From the NCBI RefSeq assembly GCF_965208925.1, contig NZ_OZ242364.1, forward strand, positions 3,100,001 through 3,164,000: DNA of 64,000 nt, written 5' to 3'. The stretch comes from Poriferisodalis sp965208925. Its GTDB lineage: Bacteria; Actinomycetota; Acidimicrobiia; Acidimicrobiales; Poriferisodalaceae. A model generated the notes under the pieces. That model saw nothing but the letters and a program-made list of their open reading frames with translations. It made no database searches and had not been told where the DNA came from. Below, piece after piece: positions 1 through 9,450 of the stretch. The stretch's first letter is position 1. Each line of letters begins with the position of its first letter. Both the position numbers and the translations under genes were made by a program.

Positions 1-601
1 CCATGTACTCGCGCACCTCGAAGATCGCCTGCTGGAGCACCGCACCGTCATTCGGGCCGACCGACAGGATGTCGAAGATCCAGGACCGGAATTGATCGCC
101 GTCAGCCGGGTCGATGCCCAGGATTGCTGCGATCGCGCCCACCGGGATGTGCTGGCTGTAGTCGACCGCGGCGTCGCCGTGGCCTCGCTCGGCAATGGCT
201 GCGGCCCGCGCCTCGCAGTCGGCAGCGATGTGGCTTCGCCAGCTCTCGATCCGTTTCGGCGCGAAGAAAGGCAGCAGGGTGCGGCGAATCTCGAGGTGAT
301 CGGGAGGATCGGAGTTGATCGGTGGGAAGTAGCCGCGTTCGACGGTGCCGCCGCGACGGATGCCGTGGTGAACGTTGGAGAAGGTCTCGGGGTCGTTCGC
401 GATGTCGACGATGTCGTCGTAGTTCAGCGGCAGCCACACGCCCTCGTTGAACCGTTCCGAACGACCCATCGGACAGCGGCCGCGCAGCTCGTCCCAAATG
501 GGGAACGGATCGTTCACCCACGCCGGATCGTTGAAATCCCAGTCGGTCGCAAAATCCTCGACTGTCGGAATGGCTGAAGCCGCGTCGTCCGTGTACGTCA
601 T
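1..601 (-). CDS. Cytochrome P450, N-terminal part (runs off the window)
   Basis: The first 200 residues of a soluble bacterial P450; the heme-binding Cys region lies beyond the window edge. Seen: a start of the form TDWDFNDPAWVNDPFPIWDELR, then the substrate-recognition stretch with NSDPPDHLEIRR, the helix-C pattern of CYP monooxygenases. The ATG at 601 has GGAG about 9 nt upstream. It lies 28 nt downstream of the TfdA-type dioxygenase on the same strand, so the two are probably co-transcribed. It resembles the second P450 at 3940-5178 (shared DPxPVWDELRxRCP pattern), suggesting paralogues on related hydrophobic substrates. Substrate unknown. Confidence 0.9.
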   Translation of the reverse strand, partial: MTYTDDAASAIPTVEDFATDWDFNDPAWVNDPFPIWDELRGRCPMGRSERFNEGVWLPLNYDDIVDIANDPETFSNVHHGIRRGGTVERGYFPPINSDPPDHLEIRRTLLPFFAPKRIESWRSHIAADCEARAAAIAERGHGDAAVDYSQHIPVGAIAAILGIDPADGDQFRSWIFDILSVGPNDGAVLQQAIFEVREYM

Positions 602-629
602 CACAGCACTCCGATTCGCAGAGCCGGGT

Positions 630-1475
630 CTAGACGGGTCGGTCGCCGAGCAAGGTGACTCGCTCCATGCGCCGGTGCAGGCCGCCATGATCGGGCACCG
701 CGTAGTGCTGGGTGCAGCGGTTGTCCCACTGGGCGATCGAACCGGGACGCCAGCGGAAGCGGCACTGGAACTCCGGCTCGGATGCTTGGGCGTACAGGCG
801 CCGGCGCAGCGCACGGCTCTCGTCAGGCGTCATGCCGTCGATGGTGAGCGTGAATGTCCGGTTGACGTACAGGCCCTTGGCGCCGGTGACGGGGTGGGTG
901 CGAACGACGGGATGTTTCTGGTCGGGATACTTCTGGCGGGACTCTTCGCGCTCGCTCTCGCTCATGCCGCGTCCGAACGCCTTCACAAACGAGTGGATCG
1001 CGTAGCGCCCCTCGATCTGGCTCTTGATGTCATCGGGCAGCTGTTCGTACGCAAGCTCCATGTTGGCCCAGCACGTATCCCCGCCGTATGGGGGAACGAT
1101 CCGCCCCATCAGGATCGAGCCGAGGGGCGGGCACTCGCGAAATGTCACATCCGAATGCCACGTCTCGGCGGCCTGAAAGCTGTCGGCAGTGGACTCGAGC
1201 ACAAGGATCTCGGGGTGTTCGGGCACATTGCGCGCGAACGGATGGACCTCAAGCTCGCCGAATGCCCTGCCGTAGGCCACGTGCTGAGCCTGGGTCAGCT
1301 GCTGATCGCGGAAGAACAGCACTTTGTGGGCCATCCAGGCGTCGTGCAGTTCGGCGAGCAGCTCGTCGTCGAGCTCACGAAGGTCGACACCGGAGATTTC
1401 CGCGCCGATGGTGCCAGTCAGCGGCTCGACCCGGATTCGGTCGTAGTCGTTTGTCTGCACAGCGTCGATGCGCAT
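630..1475 (-). CDS. TauD/TfdA-family Fe(II)/2-oxoglutarate dioxygenase
   Basis: Non-heme iron dioxygenase of 281 residues that couples 2-oxoglutarate decarboxylation to substrate hydroxylation. The facial triad is visible as H107-x-D109 (TWHSDVTF) and H257 (NRCTQHYAVPD), with the 2-oxoglutarate-binding Arg at 272. The family includes taurine dioxygenase, TfdA and AtsK/Rv3406-type alkylsulfatases; the sequence alone does not separate them, but two sulfatases lie within 8 kb. The ATG at 1475 was preferred to an upstream in-frame ATG because AAGGGGAA sits at ribosome-binding distance and the family begins here. It is divergent from the TetR gene at 1540 (64 nt apart), which may regulate it. Confidence 0.9.
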   Translation of the reverse strand: MRIDAVQTNDYDRIRVEPLTGTIGAEISGVDLRELDDELLAELHDAWMAHKVLFFRDQQLTQAQHVAYGRAFGELEVHPFARNVPEHPEILVLESTADSFQAAETWHSDVTFRECPPLGSILMGRIVPPYGGDTCWANMELAYEQLPDDIKSQIEGRYAIHSFVKAFGRGMSESEREESRQKYPDQKHPVVRTHPVTGAKGLYVNRTFTLTIDGMTPDESRALRRRLYAQASEPEFQCRFRWRPGSIAQWDNRCTQHYAVPDHGGLHRRMERVTLLGDRPV

Positions 1476-1539
1476 GTCGGTTCCCCTTGCCAGCAGCTCG
1501 CGGCACGCCACTACGGCGCTTCGGACCTAGATTAGCCGT

Positions 1540-2721
1540 GTGGCTGCACTCGACGCCGACCACGACGTGGGCTCAGGACTCCATCCTGCGGCCGCGTTGG
1601 TCGAGGCTGCGACTGAACTGCTGTGCGCACAGCCGCCCTCGGCTGTGTCGGGCCGGCGCATTGCAGAAGCAGCCGGCGTCAACTACGCCCAGATCCACCG
1701 GCACTTCGGCACCAAGCGCGAATTGTGCCGGCAGGTGCTCGACCGTCTCAGCGATGCGTTCGTCGCCGATGCCTTCCCGCCCGGCGCTGCGGTGCCCACC
1801 CCGGGCACCGTGATGCGGCACGACGCGTTCGTGCGGGTGCTGACCCAGATCCAGCTCGATCAGGCGACGCTCGCGCTGAGGCCCGAGCATCCGATCATTC
1901 ACCGCTACAGCACGGGCCTGAAGACACTGCGCCCCGAGCTGACGTCCGACGCACTCGACACGCTGGTGGCCTTGTCGTGTGCCATGCAGCTCGGCGTGAG
2001 CATTCACCGTACGCCGCTAGTGCGCTCCGCCGGTCTCGACGACGACGCTCGTCTTGTCGATCGGGAGCTGGTATTGGCAATCGAGCAGCTGCACGCGGGA
2101 CGCGGGCCGTTCGCCGGCGACGAGTTCGCCTTCCGGCGGCTGCACACTCGGGGACCCCAAGAACCGGGACGGTCTCGTGCGACGGGGCGAGCCCAGGCAG
2201 AACAGCGCCTGGTGGCAGCAGCCGTCGGCTTGCTGGCCAGCAGGCCGCCGTCGTCCATCTCGGGACGCCAGCTCGCCACCCGCGCCGGCGTGAACTACGG
2301 GCTGATCCATCACTACTTCGGCTCGGCGAGCGAAGTGCTGGCCCAAGCGTCCCGGCTGATTCGTGACCGCTACTACTCGAACGAGTCGGGTCCCGGCTTG
2401 ATCCCGGATTTCTTCTCGACGCGGGCACACCCGGGCTACGTCCGGGCACTCACGCACATCGCCCTCGACGCCAAGCTGGCTGCGACGGGCGACCACTTCC
2501 CCGTTGTCGTCGCCCTGCTCGACCGTCATCGCAGCCGGCACGGCGAGCCGACTGCCTCCGAACGCTGCCGATACCTGCTCGTCGCAGCGGCCCAGTTGGC
2601 GTGGTCGCTGTTCGAGCCCCTGTTCGCCACAGCGCTCGGCCGGAATCCGATCGAGCTCGAGCCACAGGCGGCCACCTTGCTCGCCCGCATGCTCAGCTTC
2701 GAGGAATATCCCGCACCGTGA
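1540..2721 (+). CDS. Regulator with two tandem TetR-type DNA-binding domains
   Basis: 393 residues with two complete TetR helix-turn-helix units in one chain: residues about 20-70 (SGRRIAEAAGVNYAQIHRHF) and about 224-275 (SGRQLATRAGVNYGLIHHYF). Each is followed by an all-helical ligand-type domain. An ordinary TetR protein is about 200 residues, so this is a duplication fused head to tail. The two HTHs are recognisably related but diverged. GTG start. The stop overlaps the GTG of the acyl-CoA dehydrogenase (GTGA), so regulator and enzyme are translationally coupled, and the divergent dioxygenase/P450 unit begins 64 nt away. It probably controls both directions; ligand unknown. Confidence 0.88.
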   Translation: MAALDADHDVGSGLHPAAALVEAATELLCAQPPSAVSGRRIAEAAGVNYAQIHRHFGTKRELCRQVLDRLSDAFVADAFPPGAAVPTPGTVMRHDAFVRVLTQIQLDQATLALRPEHPIIHRYSTGLKTLRPELTSDALDTLVALSCAMQLGVSIHRTPLVRSAGLDDDARLVDRELVLAIEQLHAGRGPFAGDEFAFRRLHTRGPQEPGRSRATGRAQAEQRLVAAAVGLLASRPPSSISGRQLATRAGVNYGLIHHYFGSASEVLAQASRLIRDRYYSNESGPGLIPDFFSTRAHPGYVRALTHIALDAKLAATGDHFPVVVALLDRHRSRHGEPTASERCRYLLVAAAQLAWSLFEPLFATALGRNPIELEPQAATLLARMLSFEEYPAP

Positions 2722-3911
2722 ACGCCGACGCGTTCCGCGCCCACGTGCGCAAGTTCTTCACCGAGACCACCCCTGCGGTGCTGGGCAACGACGGCAGCGG
2801 CGTGCAGCGGGCGCAGTCATGGCGCGCTGCGCTCTTCGACGCAGGTCTCGCCGGCTTCGGCTACCTGCCCCAGCACTGCGGTCACGATCATCCCGATGCC
2901 TACGCCGCCATCTACGCCGCTGAGAGCCGGCGCAGGGTTCCGCGGGAGGACTCGGTCTTCGGCATCGGCGTAGGCATGGCCCTGCCCACCATCCGGGATC
3001 ACGCCTCGACGAGTCTCCAGGACCGGTTCCTGCGTCCCGGGCTGCGCGGTGAGGAGATCTGGTGCCAGATGTACTCCGAGCCCGGGGCCGGCTCCGACCT
3101 GGCAGCGCTGCAGACCCGCGCCGAGCGCGACGGCGACGAATGGGTGGTCAGCGGCCAGAAGGTCTGGACCTCCGGTGCCCAGCACAGCGACTTCGCGATT
3201 CTGCTCGCCCGCACCGACCCGGACGCGCCCAAGCATGCGGGCATCACCATGCTCGTGCTGCCGGTCCGCCAAGACGGCGTCGAGGTCCGGCCGCTGCGGC
3301 AGATGACCGGTGACACAGAGTTCAACGAGGTGTTCATCTCCGAGGCCCGCATCCCCGGAGACTGGGTCGTGGGCCAGGTGAACGGCGGCTGGTCGACTGC
3401 GGTGGCTTTGCTCGCGCACGAACGCAAGCAGACCGGCGTGGCATCCATGCAGAACGCCGAGAACCAGCGCTCCCGCGCGGGACGCGTGCCGATCCCAGCG
3501 AGTCAGCTGATCGAGCTGGCTCGCCAGCGCGGTCGAGTCGACGATCCCCTCGTTCGCCAAGATCTCGCCCGCCTCGTCACCGGCGAGCGGATCGTGAACC
3601 ATCTGCGTCAGCGATCCGGCATCCATCCGTCCATCGGCAAGCTCTGGCGCACCCGGCAGGGACGCGCCGCTGCCGAGGTCGCCGCGAGTCTCTGCTTTCC
3701 GGCCGGTCCGGCGTGGATCGGCACCAGTCCGCCGGACGGACACGAACACGACGACTACTTCAGCTTCCATATCCTCAATGCGCGCGGCATGAGTCTCGGC
3801 GGCGGCACCGACGAGATTCAGCGCAACACCCTCGGCGAGCGAGCACTCGGCCTGCCCCGCGAAGCCGGACCCGACCGCAACACCCCATTCAGAGACCTGC
3901 CGAAGAACTGA
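2718..3911 (+). CDS. Acyl-CoA dehydrogenase family protein
   Basis: FAD-dependent dehydrogenase of 397 residues that introduces a 2,3-double bond into an acyl-CoA or related thioester. Visible family signatures: the middle beta-domain with WCQMYSEPGAGSDLAAL and KVWTSGAQHSDF, and a C-terminal GGTDEIQRNTLGERALG stretch that contacts FAD. The start is the GTG overlapping the upstream regulator stop by 4 nt. It precedes a P450 by 28 nt. With the P450 and dioxygenase it suggests stepwise oxidation of a hydrophobic side chain. The exact acyl substrate cannot be read from the sequence. Confidence 0.92.
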   Translation: MNADAFRAHVRKFFTETTPAVLGNDGSGVQRAQSWRAALFDAGLAGFGYLPQHCGHDHPDAYAAIYAAESRRRVPREDSVFGIGVGMALPTIRDHASTSLQDRFLRPGLRGEEIWCQMYSEPGAGSDLAALQTRAERDGDEWVVSGQKVWTSGAQHSDFAILLARTDPDAPKHAGITMLVLPVRQDGVEVRPLRQMTGDTEFNEVFISEARIPGDWVVGQVNGGWSTAVALLAHERKQTGVASMQNAENQRSRAGRVPIPASQLIELARQRGRVDDPLVRQDLARLVTGERIVNHLRQRSGIHPSIGKLWRTRQGRAAAEVAASLCFPAGPAWIGTSPPDGHEHDDYFSFHILNARGMSLGGGTDEIQRNTLGERALGLPREAGPDRNTPFRDLPKN

Positions 3912-3939
3912 CCGCACGACCAAGAAGGAAGGCGACAGC

Positions 3940-5178
3940 GTGACTGACACAGCACCCGTGGACGATTGGGACACTGACTACGACATCTTCGACCCGGGTT
4001 ATGTGCGTGATCCGGCGCCGGTCTGGGACGAACTGCGGGAACGCTGCCCGATCGCCCACACCGAACGCTGGGGAGGCTCGTACCTGCCGACGCGGTACGC
4101 AGACGTGCAGGCGCTGGCGAAGATGGTTCCTGAGCTGTCAAGCAGCGACCCTCTGGTGACGTCACCGCCGCCGGAGGTCATCGAAGATCTGCTCGCCGAT
4201 CCGACCTTCGAGAAATACGGCACGAACGCCGCTCCGATTTCCGAGGATCCGCCGGTTCACGGCTGGACCCGCCGGCTGCTGCTGCCCCATTTCGCGCCCA
4301 AGGCGGTGGAGTCGCACCGGGCATACACCACCGAGCTCGCCAATCGGCTGATCACCGAGTTCATCGACGACGGCAAGGTGGACGGTGCCGGGCAGTACGC
4401 ACAGCAGATCCCGCCCCGGGTCATCGCCCACCTGCTGGGCATCGACGAGAGCCGCGTCGAGGAATTCACGCACTGGATCCGCTGCTTGCTGGAACTCGGG
4501 CTGACGAATCCCGAGCTTCGCATCAAGTACCGCAAGGTCATCCGGCAGTTCTTCTACGAAGTCGTCGAAGAACGGCAGGCCAATCCCGACGACGGCTTCG
4601 TCTCGGCACTGCTGGCGGGAACCGACGACGAAGGCAACCCCATTGACCCGGTCATGGTGGTGGGCATGCTCAACCTGCAGCTCATCGCGGGCATCGACAC
4701 CACCTGGAGCTCGATCGGCTCAGCGCTGTGGCATTTCGGCACCCACCCCGCTGACCGCGAGCGCATGGCGACCGAGCCTGATCTGTGGCCGTCGGCCATC
4801 GAGGAGCTGCTGCGCTTCTACGCACCAGTGACCATGGGGCGCCGAGCCGCGACCGACATCGACTACGGGGGCGTCACGATTCCCCAGGGCAGCAAGGTGC
4901 TCATGAACTTCCCGGGCGCAAACCGCGACCCGGAGATGTTCGAGCGACCCGACGAGGTGATCTTGGATCGGCCTCACAACCGCCATGTCGCATTCGGCGT
5001 CGGCATTCATCGATGCGCCGGATCGAACTTGGCCCGTATGGAAATGGACATTGCGCTGCGCACTTGGTTCGAGCGCATTCCCGACTTCGAGGTGAGCGAA
5101 CCCGATGAGGTCACCTGGGCCGGAGGGCAGGTACGCGGCCCCCGCTACCTGCCCATTCGCTTCCCGCCTTCACGCTGA
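3940..5178 (+). CDS. Cytochrome P450
   Basis: Complete soluble P450 of 412 residues. The I-helix oxygen-activation region reads LIAGIDTTWSSIGSALWHF, the ExxR motif is EELLRF, and the heme loop is FGVGIHRCAG with Cys359 as the axial thiolate ligand. GTG start with AAGAAGGAAGG at ribosome-binding distance. It follows the acyl-CoA dehydrogenase by 28 nt and precedes the alkylsulfatase by 17 nt, so it lies in one transcription unit from 1540 to 7100. No dedicated ferredoxin or reductase is encoded nearby, so electrons must come from elsewhere. Substrate unknown. Confidence 0.95.
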   Translation: MTDTAPVDDWDTDYDIFDPGYVRDPAPVWDELRERCPIAHTERWGGSYLPTRYADVQALAKMVPELSSSDPLVTSPPPEVIEDLLADPTFEKYGTNAAPISEDPPVHGWTRRLLLPHFAPKAVESHRAYTTELANRLITEFIDDGKVDGAGQYAQQIPPRVIAHLLGIDESRVEEFTHWIRCLLELGLTNPELRIKYRKVIRQFFYEVVEERQANPDDGFVSALLAGTDDEGNPIDPVMVVGMLNLQLIAGIDTTWSSIGSALWHFGTHPADRERMATEPDLWPSAIEELLRFYAPVTMGRRAATDIDYGGVTIPQGSKVLMNFPGANRDPEMFERPDEVILDRPHNRHVAFGVGIHRCAGSNLARMEMDIALRTWFERIPDFEVSEPDEVTWAGGQVRGPRYLPIRFPPSR

Positions 5179-5195
5179 ACGGGCGCGACGGCGAC

Positions 5196-7100
5196 ATGGC
5201 AACTGGCGGGCATGACTGCGAGCACGGCGACGAAGGCCCGCTCGGACCCAGAACCCCGACGGAGTTCACGGTCGCGGCGAATTCCGCGGCGACTATTTCC
5301 TTCGACGACCCCGGCGACCTCGAACGGGCCAGCCGTGGCCTTGTCGCACAGCTTGACGACGGCCGCGTCACCTTGGGCGACCACGTGGTCTTCGATGTCG
5401 CCCGCCACGCCTTCGTTTCCGCGTCAGACAGCGCGCCCCCTTCCGTGCACCCGAGCCTGTGGCGGCAGGCCCGGCTCAACGTCCATCACGGACTCTTCGA
5501 GGTAGCCGACGGCGTCTGGCAAGTGCGGGGCTACGACATCGCCAACATCACGTTCCTGGCCGGCACCGACGGCTGGCTGATCATCGACCCCCTGACCAAC
5601 GCACCCGCAGCTGCCGCAGCGCTGGATCTGGCCAACCGCACGCTCGGCAGCCGCCCGGTGAATTCGATCATCTACACCCACTCCCACGCAGACCACTTCG
5701 GCGGCGTACTCGGCGTGACGGATGCCGACGCTGTGGCGGCGGGCGACGTGCAGATCGTGGCCCCTGACGGATTCCTCGAAGAAGTCGTGAGCGAGTTCGT
5801 CATTGCCGGACCGATCATGGGCCGGCGGGCGGCCTACCAATTCGGGCCCCTGTTGCCGCCGGGTCCGCTCGGTCACGTCGATTGCGGGCTGGGCTCCACG
5901 ATGGGCTTGGCACGCTCCGATCTGATCGCTCCCACTGACACCATCTGCAAGACGGGCGAGGAGCGTGTGCTGAGCGGCATCCGGATCGTGTTCCAGAACA
6001 CGCCTGACGCCGAAGCGCCCGCGGAGATGAACTTCTTCTTCCCCGACAAGAACCTGCTGTGCATGGCCGAGAACTGCACACATACCCTCCACAACCTGTA
6101 CCCGATCCGGGGTGCGCAGACCCGTGACGCCCTGGCGTGGAGCAAGTACATCGGTGAGGCCATGGACCTCTGGGCGGACGACACCGATGTGATGTTCGCG
6201 AGCCACCATTGGCCCCGGTTCGGGAACGCCGATGTTCGAGCGTTCTTGACGATGCAGCGCGACGTTTATCGCTGGATGCACGACCAGACGATGCGCCTGG
6301 CCAATCAGGGCCTGCGGCCGACCGAGATCGCTGCCCGGCTTCGACTGCCCGCCGAGTTCGATCAGTCCCACGTGCAGGGCTACTACGGCACGGTGTCGCA
6401 CAACTGCCGCTCGGTCTACAACCGCTATCTCGGCTGGTACGACGGCAATCCCGCCAACCTCGATCCTCTCCCTCCGGTGGAGGCAGGTGCCAACTACGTC
6501 GAATTCATGGGCGGCGCCGGCGCAGTGCTGGCGAAGGCACGCCAGTGCTTCGAGCGGGGCGAGTACCGCTGGGTGGCCCAGGTCGTCAACCACCTCGTGT
6601 TCGCCGACCCAGCGAACGCCGAGGCTCGCAGCCTGCAGGCCGCAGCACTGGAACAACTCGGCTACCAGTCAGAGTCAGCCACCTGGCGCAATGCCTACCT
6701 GATGGGCGCGAAGGAACTGCGGGAGGGCTCTCCTGACTCGGGCCGCGTCCCTACCCGCGACATGTCGCAGGCCATGAGCGTCGAGCACCTCTTCGACGTG
6801 ATCGGTGTTCGCTTCGATCCTGACGCGTTCACAGCAGGGCCGGTGACGTTCAATTTCCGCTTCGTCGACCTCGATGAGGATCACGTTCTCGGCGTCGGCC
6901 GTTCGGCCATACACCATCGCCACGACACCGTCGATCCCGGCGCAGCGGCCTCAGTGCGCACCGACCGGTCCACCGTCGTCGCTGCGCTCAATGACGCCAG
7001 CGCACTCGACGGCGTCGAAATCGTCGGTGATCGAGCGCTCCTGCAGTCGCTGTTCGCCAGCCTGACCGTGTTCACCACGGCACCGCTGATCGAGCCCTGA
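5196..7100 (+). CDS. SDS-type alkylsulfatase (metallo-beta-lactamase fold)
   Basis: 634-residue type III alkylsulfatase of the SdsA1/BDS1 kind, which hydrolyses primary or secondary alkyl sulfate esters at a di-zinc centre. Residues 161-167 read THSHADH, the zinc motif; a later NCTHTLHN stretch supplies further ligands. After the hydrolase domain come the helical dimerisation domain (about 400-500) and an SCP2-like C-terminal domain with the typical FNFRFVDLDEDH start, so the domain order is complete. No signal peptide is seen in the modelled start, so it is probably cytoplasmic unless the start is wrong. It converges on the arylsulfatase with only 6 nt between stops. Confidence 0.92.
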   Translation: MATGGHDCEHGDEGPLGPRTPTEFTVAANSAATISFDDPGDLERASRGLVAQLDDGRVTLGDHVVFDVARHAFVSASDSAPPSVHPSLWRQARLNVHHGLFEVADGVWQVRGYDIANITFLAGTDGWLIIDPLTNAPAAAAALDLANRTLGSRPVNSIIYTHSHADHFGGVLGVTDADAVAAGDVQIVAPDGFLEEVVSEFVIAGPIMGRRAAYQFGPLLPPGPLGHVDCGLGSTMGLARSDLIAPTDTICKTGEERVLSGIRIVFQNTPDAEAPAEMNFFFPDKNLLCMAENCTHTLHNLYPIRGAQTRDALAWSKYIGEAMDLWADDTDVMFASHHWPRFGNADVRAFLTMQRDVYRWMHDQTMRLANQGLRPTEIAARLRLPAEFDQSHVQGYYGTVSHNCRSVYNRYLGWYDGNPANLDPLPPVEAGANYVEFMGGAGAVLAKARQCFERGEYRWVAQVVNHLVFADPANAEARSLQAAALEQLGYQSESATWRNAYLMGAKELREGSPDSGRVPTRDMSQAMSVEHLFDVIGVRFDPDAFTAGPVTFNFRFVDLDEDHVLGVGRSAIHHRHDTVDPGAAASVRTDRSTVVAALNDASALDGVEIVGDRALLQSLFASLTVFTTAPLIEP

Positions 7101-7106
7101 GGGGAA

Positions 7107-9368
7107 CTACTGGTCGACGAGTGCGTTGCGGGCTTCGACCTCGGCTGCGGCACGAAGGTCGTCGCGGTCGTTGTCCAACCGGAACTCGGCGTGACGCAGC
7201 ACCCCCTGAAACTCATTGGGGCCGGCGTACGCGGCGGTGACGGTGGGGCCGAGATCGCGCCCGACGTCCATGCCGTACAGCGACTGCCGGAACGGCATCG
7301 TCTTCATGTCGACCGACCCGAGCTCTTGGACCGGCCCGCCGTCGGCGCGCTGCCACAGGGTTGCCGTGCCCGCGTGCTCAGCCGTCTTCGTGTAGCGCAC
7401 GCCGATCTCGATGTTGCCGTACGGCACTGGTTCGCTGGCTCGGACGCTGAATGGACGTCCCAGATTGTTGTATTCGAAGCACAGCACGCCGCCGTCGACA
7501 TACAGCACGAGCCCGCCGGTCCGCGACCCGTAGGCCACCAGCACGCCGTCGGTTCCCGCTGAGGTGTCGGCCTCCACGGCGATCTCGAACGAACGGTTCC
7601 GCACGTCTGGACACTTGAACCGCTCGAGATGCGGCATGCCCGCCGGGTAACGCAACCGGGTCGCAGACGCTTCTGGGCCGGGCCGGCGCAGCACGAACAA
7701 CTCCACGCCTCGATCGTCCAGCGGCAGCACGTTGTAGATGCCGGCTTGGTCCCACCACAGCTCGATCAGCTCGCGCAGCTTGTCCGGGCGCGTCTCGGAC
7801 AGGTCATGGATCTCGGCGAAGTCGTTGCGGGTGTCATAGAGCGCCCACTCATCCTCAGAGAACGGCACCCCTTGGCGGTGGAGAGTCACCGCCTTCCATC
7901 CGTCGCTGTAGATCGCCCGATGGCCCAGCATCTCGTAGTACTGCGTGGTGCGGGCCGACCGCGCCTCAGCGTTCGCCGAGTCGAACGTGGGCCGCATGGA
8001 GATTCCCTCGACGGGCTGCTGCGCGATGCCGTTGTGGGCAGCGGGGGCCTCGACACCGACCACGTCCAAGATGGTGGGCATCACGTCGATCACGTGGTGG
8101 TACTGGTCGCGGATGCCTCCGGCATCGGCGATGCCCGACGGCCAGTGCACAATCAGCGGATCGCGGATGCCGCCTTCGTAGGTGTTCTGCTTGTAGAAGC
8201 GCAGAGGCGTGTTGCCGGCCTGCGCCCAGCCCCACGGATAGTTGTTGTAGAGGTTCGGCCCGCCGAGCTGATCGATGAACGGCACCATGTCGGCGACGCC
8301 GAGCCGCTGTCGATTGAAGAAGATGTTCTCGTTGGTCAGCCCGTGGCGCCCGCCTTCCTGCGATGCGCCGTTGTCGGACAGCAGCACGATCAACGTGTCG
8401 TCCAGCAGGCCGGCCCGGTCCAGGTAGTCCACCAGCCGGCCGATCTGGTCGTCGGTGTGATCGAGGAACGCAGCGAAGGTCTCCTGCATGCGGCAGTACA
8501 GCCGCCGCTGGTCGGCGTCCAGCTCGTCCCACGGGTGCACGCCCGGGTTGCGCGGTGACAGCTCAGCGCCGTCTGGCACCACGCCCAGCTCCCGCTGACG
8601 AGCGAACCAGCGCCGCCGCGTGACATCCCAGCCCTCGTCGTAGCGGCCCCGGTACTTGTCGAGGTACGCCTGCGGCGCTTGATGCGGCGAGTGCGTCGCG
8701 CCGAAGGCGAGGTAGGTCAAGAACCTCCGCGACGGCGCCGTGGCCTGCTGGGCAGCGATCATCGAGATCGCCTGATCGACGAGGTCTTCTGACAGGTGGT
8801 AGCCCGGCTCGCTCGGTGGGTCGACGGGGTGGTTGTCGATGACCAGTTCAGGCGAGAACTGATCGGTGGCACCGCCGAGGAACCCGTAGAAGCGGTCGAA
8901 GCCACGCCCCAGCGGCCAGTGGTCGAACGGGCCCGCAGGTCCGCAGTCGGCCAGGTTCGCAAGATGCCACTTGCCCAAAGCGAAGGTCGCGTAGCCGTAG
9001 CTTCCCAAGACCTCTGCGAACGTGGCCGCCGAAGGAGCAATGACGCCGCGGCAGTTCGAGAAGCCCGTGTCCACATTCGACAGGAATCGCATGCCGACCG
9101 AGTGGTGGTTGCGACCGCTCAGCAGGCACGCCCGTGTCGGCGAGCACAGCGCCGTGGTGTGGAAGTTGGTGTAACGGAGACCGCCCGCCGCGAGTCGATC
9201 GATGTTGGGGGTGTCGATGTCACTGCCGTAGCACCCGAGGTGGGCGAAGCCCGTGTCATCGAACACGATCACGATGACATTCGGCGCTTCCGGCGGAGCC
9301 GACGGTCGCGTTTCCCATGCGGGGCTCAGCTCGGCGGCAGTGGTTCCGGGGCGGTCGCGGTCTCGCAT
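7107..9368 (-). CDS. Arylsulfatase (formylglycine sulfatase)
   Basis: 753-residue sulfatase of the alkaline-phosphatase superfamily. The activation motif is CSPTR at residues 75-79; Cys75 is the residue converted to formylglycine. Metal-binding Asp residues lie in VIVIVFDDTG near residues 37-38, and the LLSDNGASQEGG stretch supplies the second metal-site cluster. The length matches large AslA/AtsB-type bacterial arylsulfatases with an extra C-terminal beta domain. No signal peptide is seen. Maturation needs a formylglycine-generating enzyme, which is not in the window. It lies 82 nt downstream of a TfdA-type dioxygenase on the same strand and converges on the alkylsulfatase, giving a sulfate-ester catabolism island. 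Confidence 0.93.
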   Translation of the reverse strand: MRDRDRPGTTAAELSPAWETRPSAPPEAPNVIVIVFDDTGFAHLGCYGSDIDTPNIDRLAAGGLRYTNFHTTALCSPTRACLLSGRNHHSVGMRFLSNVDTGFSNCRGVIAPSAATFAEVLGSYGYATFALGKWHLANLADCGPAGPFDHWPLGRGFDRFYGFLGGATDQFSPELVIDNHPVDPPSEPGYHLSEDLVDQAISMIAAQQATAPSRRFLTYLAFGATHSPHQAPQAYLDKYRGRYDEGWDVTRRRWFARQRELGVVPDGAELSPRNPGVHPWDELDADQRRLYCRMQETFAAFLDHTDDQIGRLVDYLDRAGLLDDTLIVLLSDNGASQEGGRHGLTNENIFFNRQRLGVADMVPFIDQLGGPNLYNNYPWGWAQAGNTPLRFYKQNTYEGGIRDPLIVHWPSGIADAGGIRDQYHHVIDVMPTILDVVGVEAPAAHNGIAQQPVEGISMRPTFDSANAEARSARTTQYYEMLGHRAIYSDGWKAVTLHRQGVPFSEDEWALYDTRNDFAEIHDLSETRPDKLRELIELWWDQAGIYNVLPLDDRGVELFVLRRPGPEASATRLRYPAGMPHLERFKCPDVRNRSFEIAVEADTSAGTDGVLVAYGSRTGGLVLYVDGGVLCFEYNNLGRPFSVRASEPVPYGNIEIGVRYTKTAEHAGTATLWQRADGGPVQELGSVDMKTMPFRQSLYGMDVGRDLGPTVTAAYAGPNEFQGVLRHAEFRLDNDRDDLRAAAEVEARNALVDQ

Positions 9369-9450
9369 CGCCTCCGTCTAGCAGGCACGCTCCCGGGGCG
9401 ACACAGCAATCGGCGCCGCGCGGCAATCAGCGTTGAGCGTTGCGCAGGGC

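Noticed and set aside
2601..2717. N-terminal extension of the acyl-CoA dehydrogenase
   Set aside because: This stretch lies within the upstream regulator's coding sequence in another frame and does not resemble the family; the GTG at 2718 fits better.
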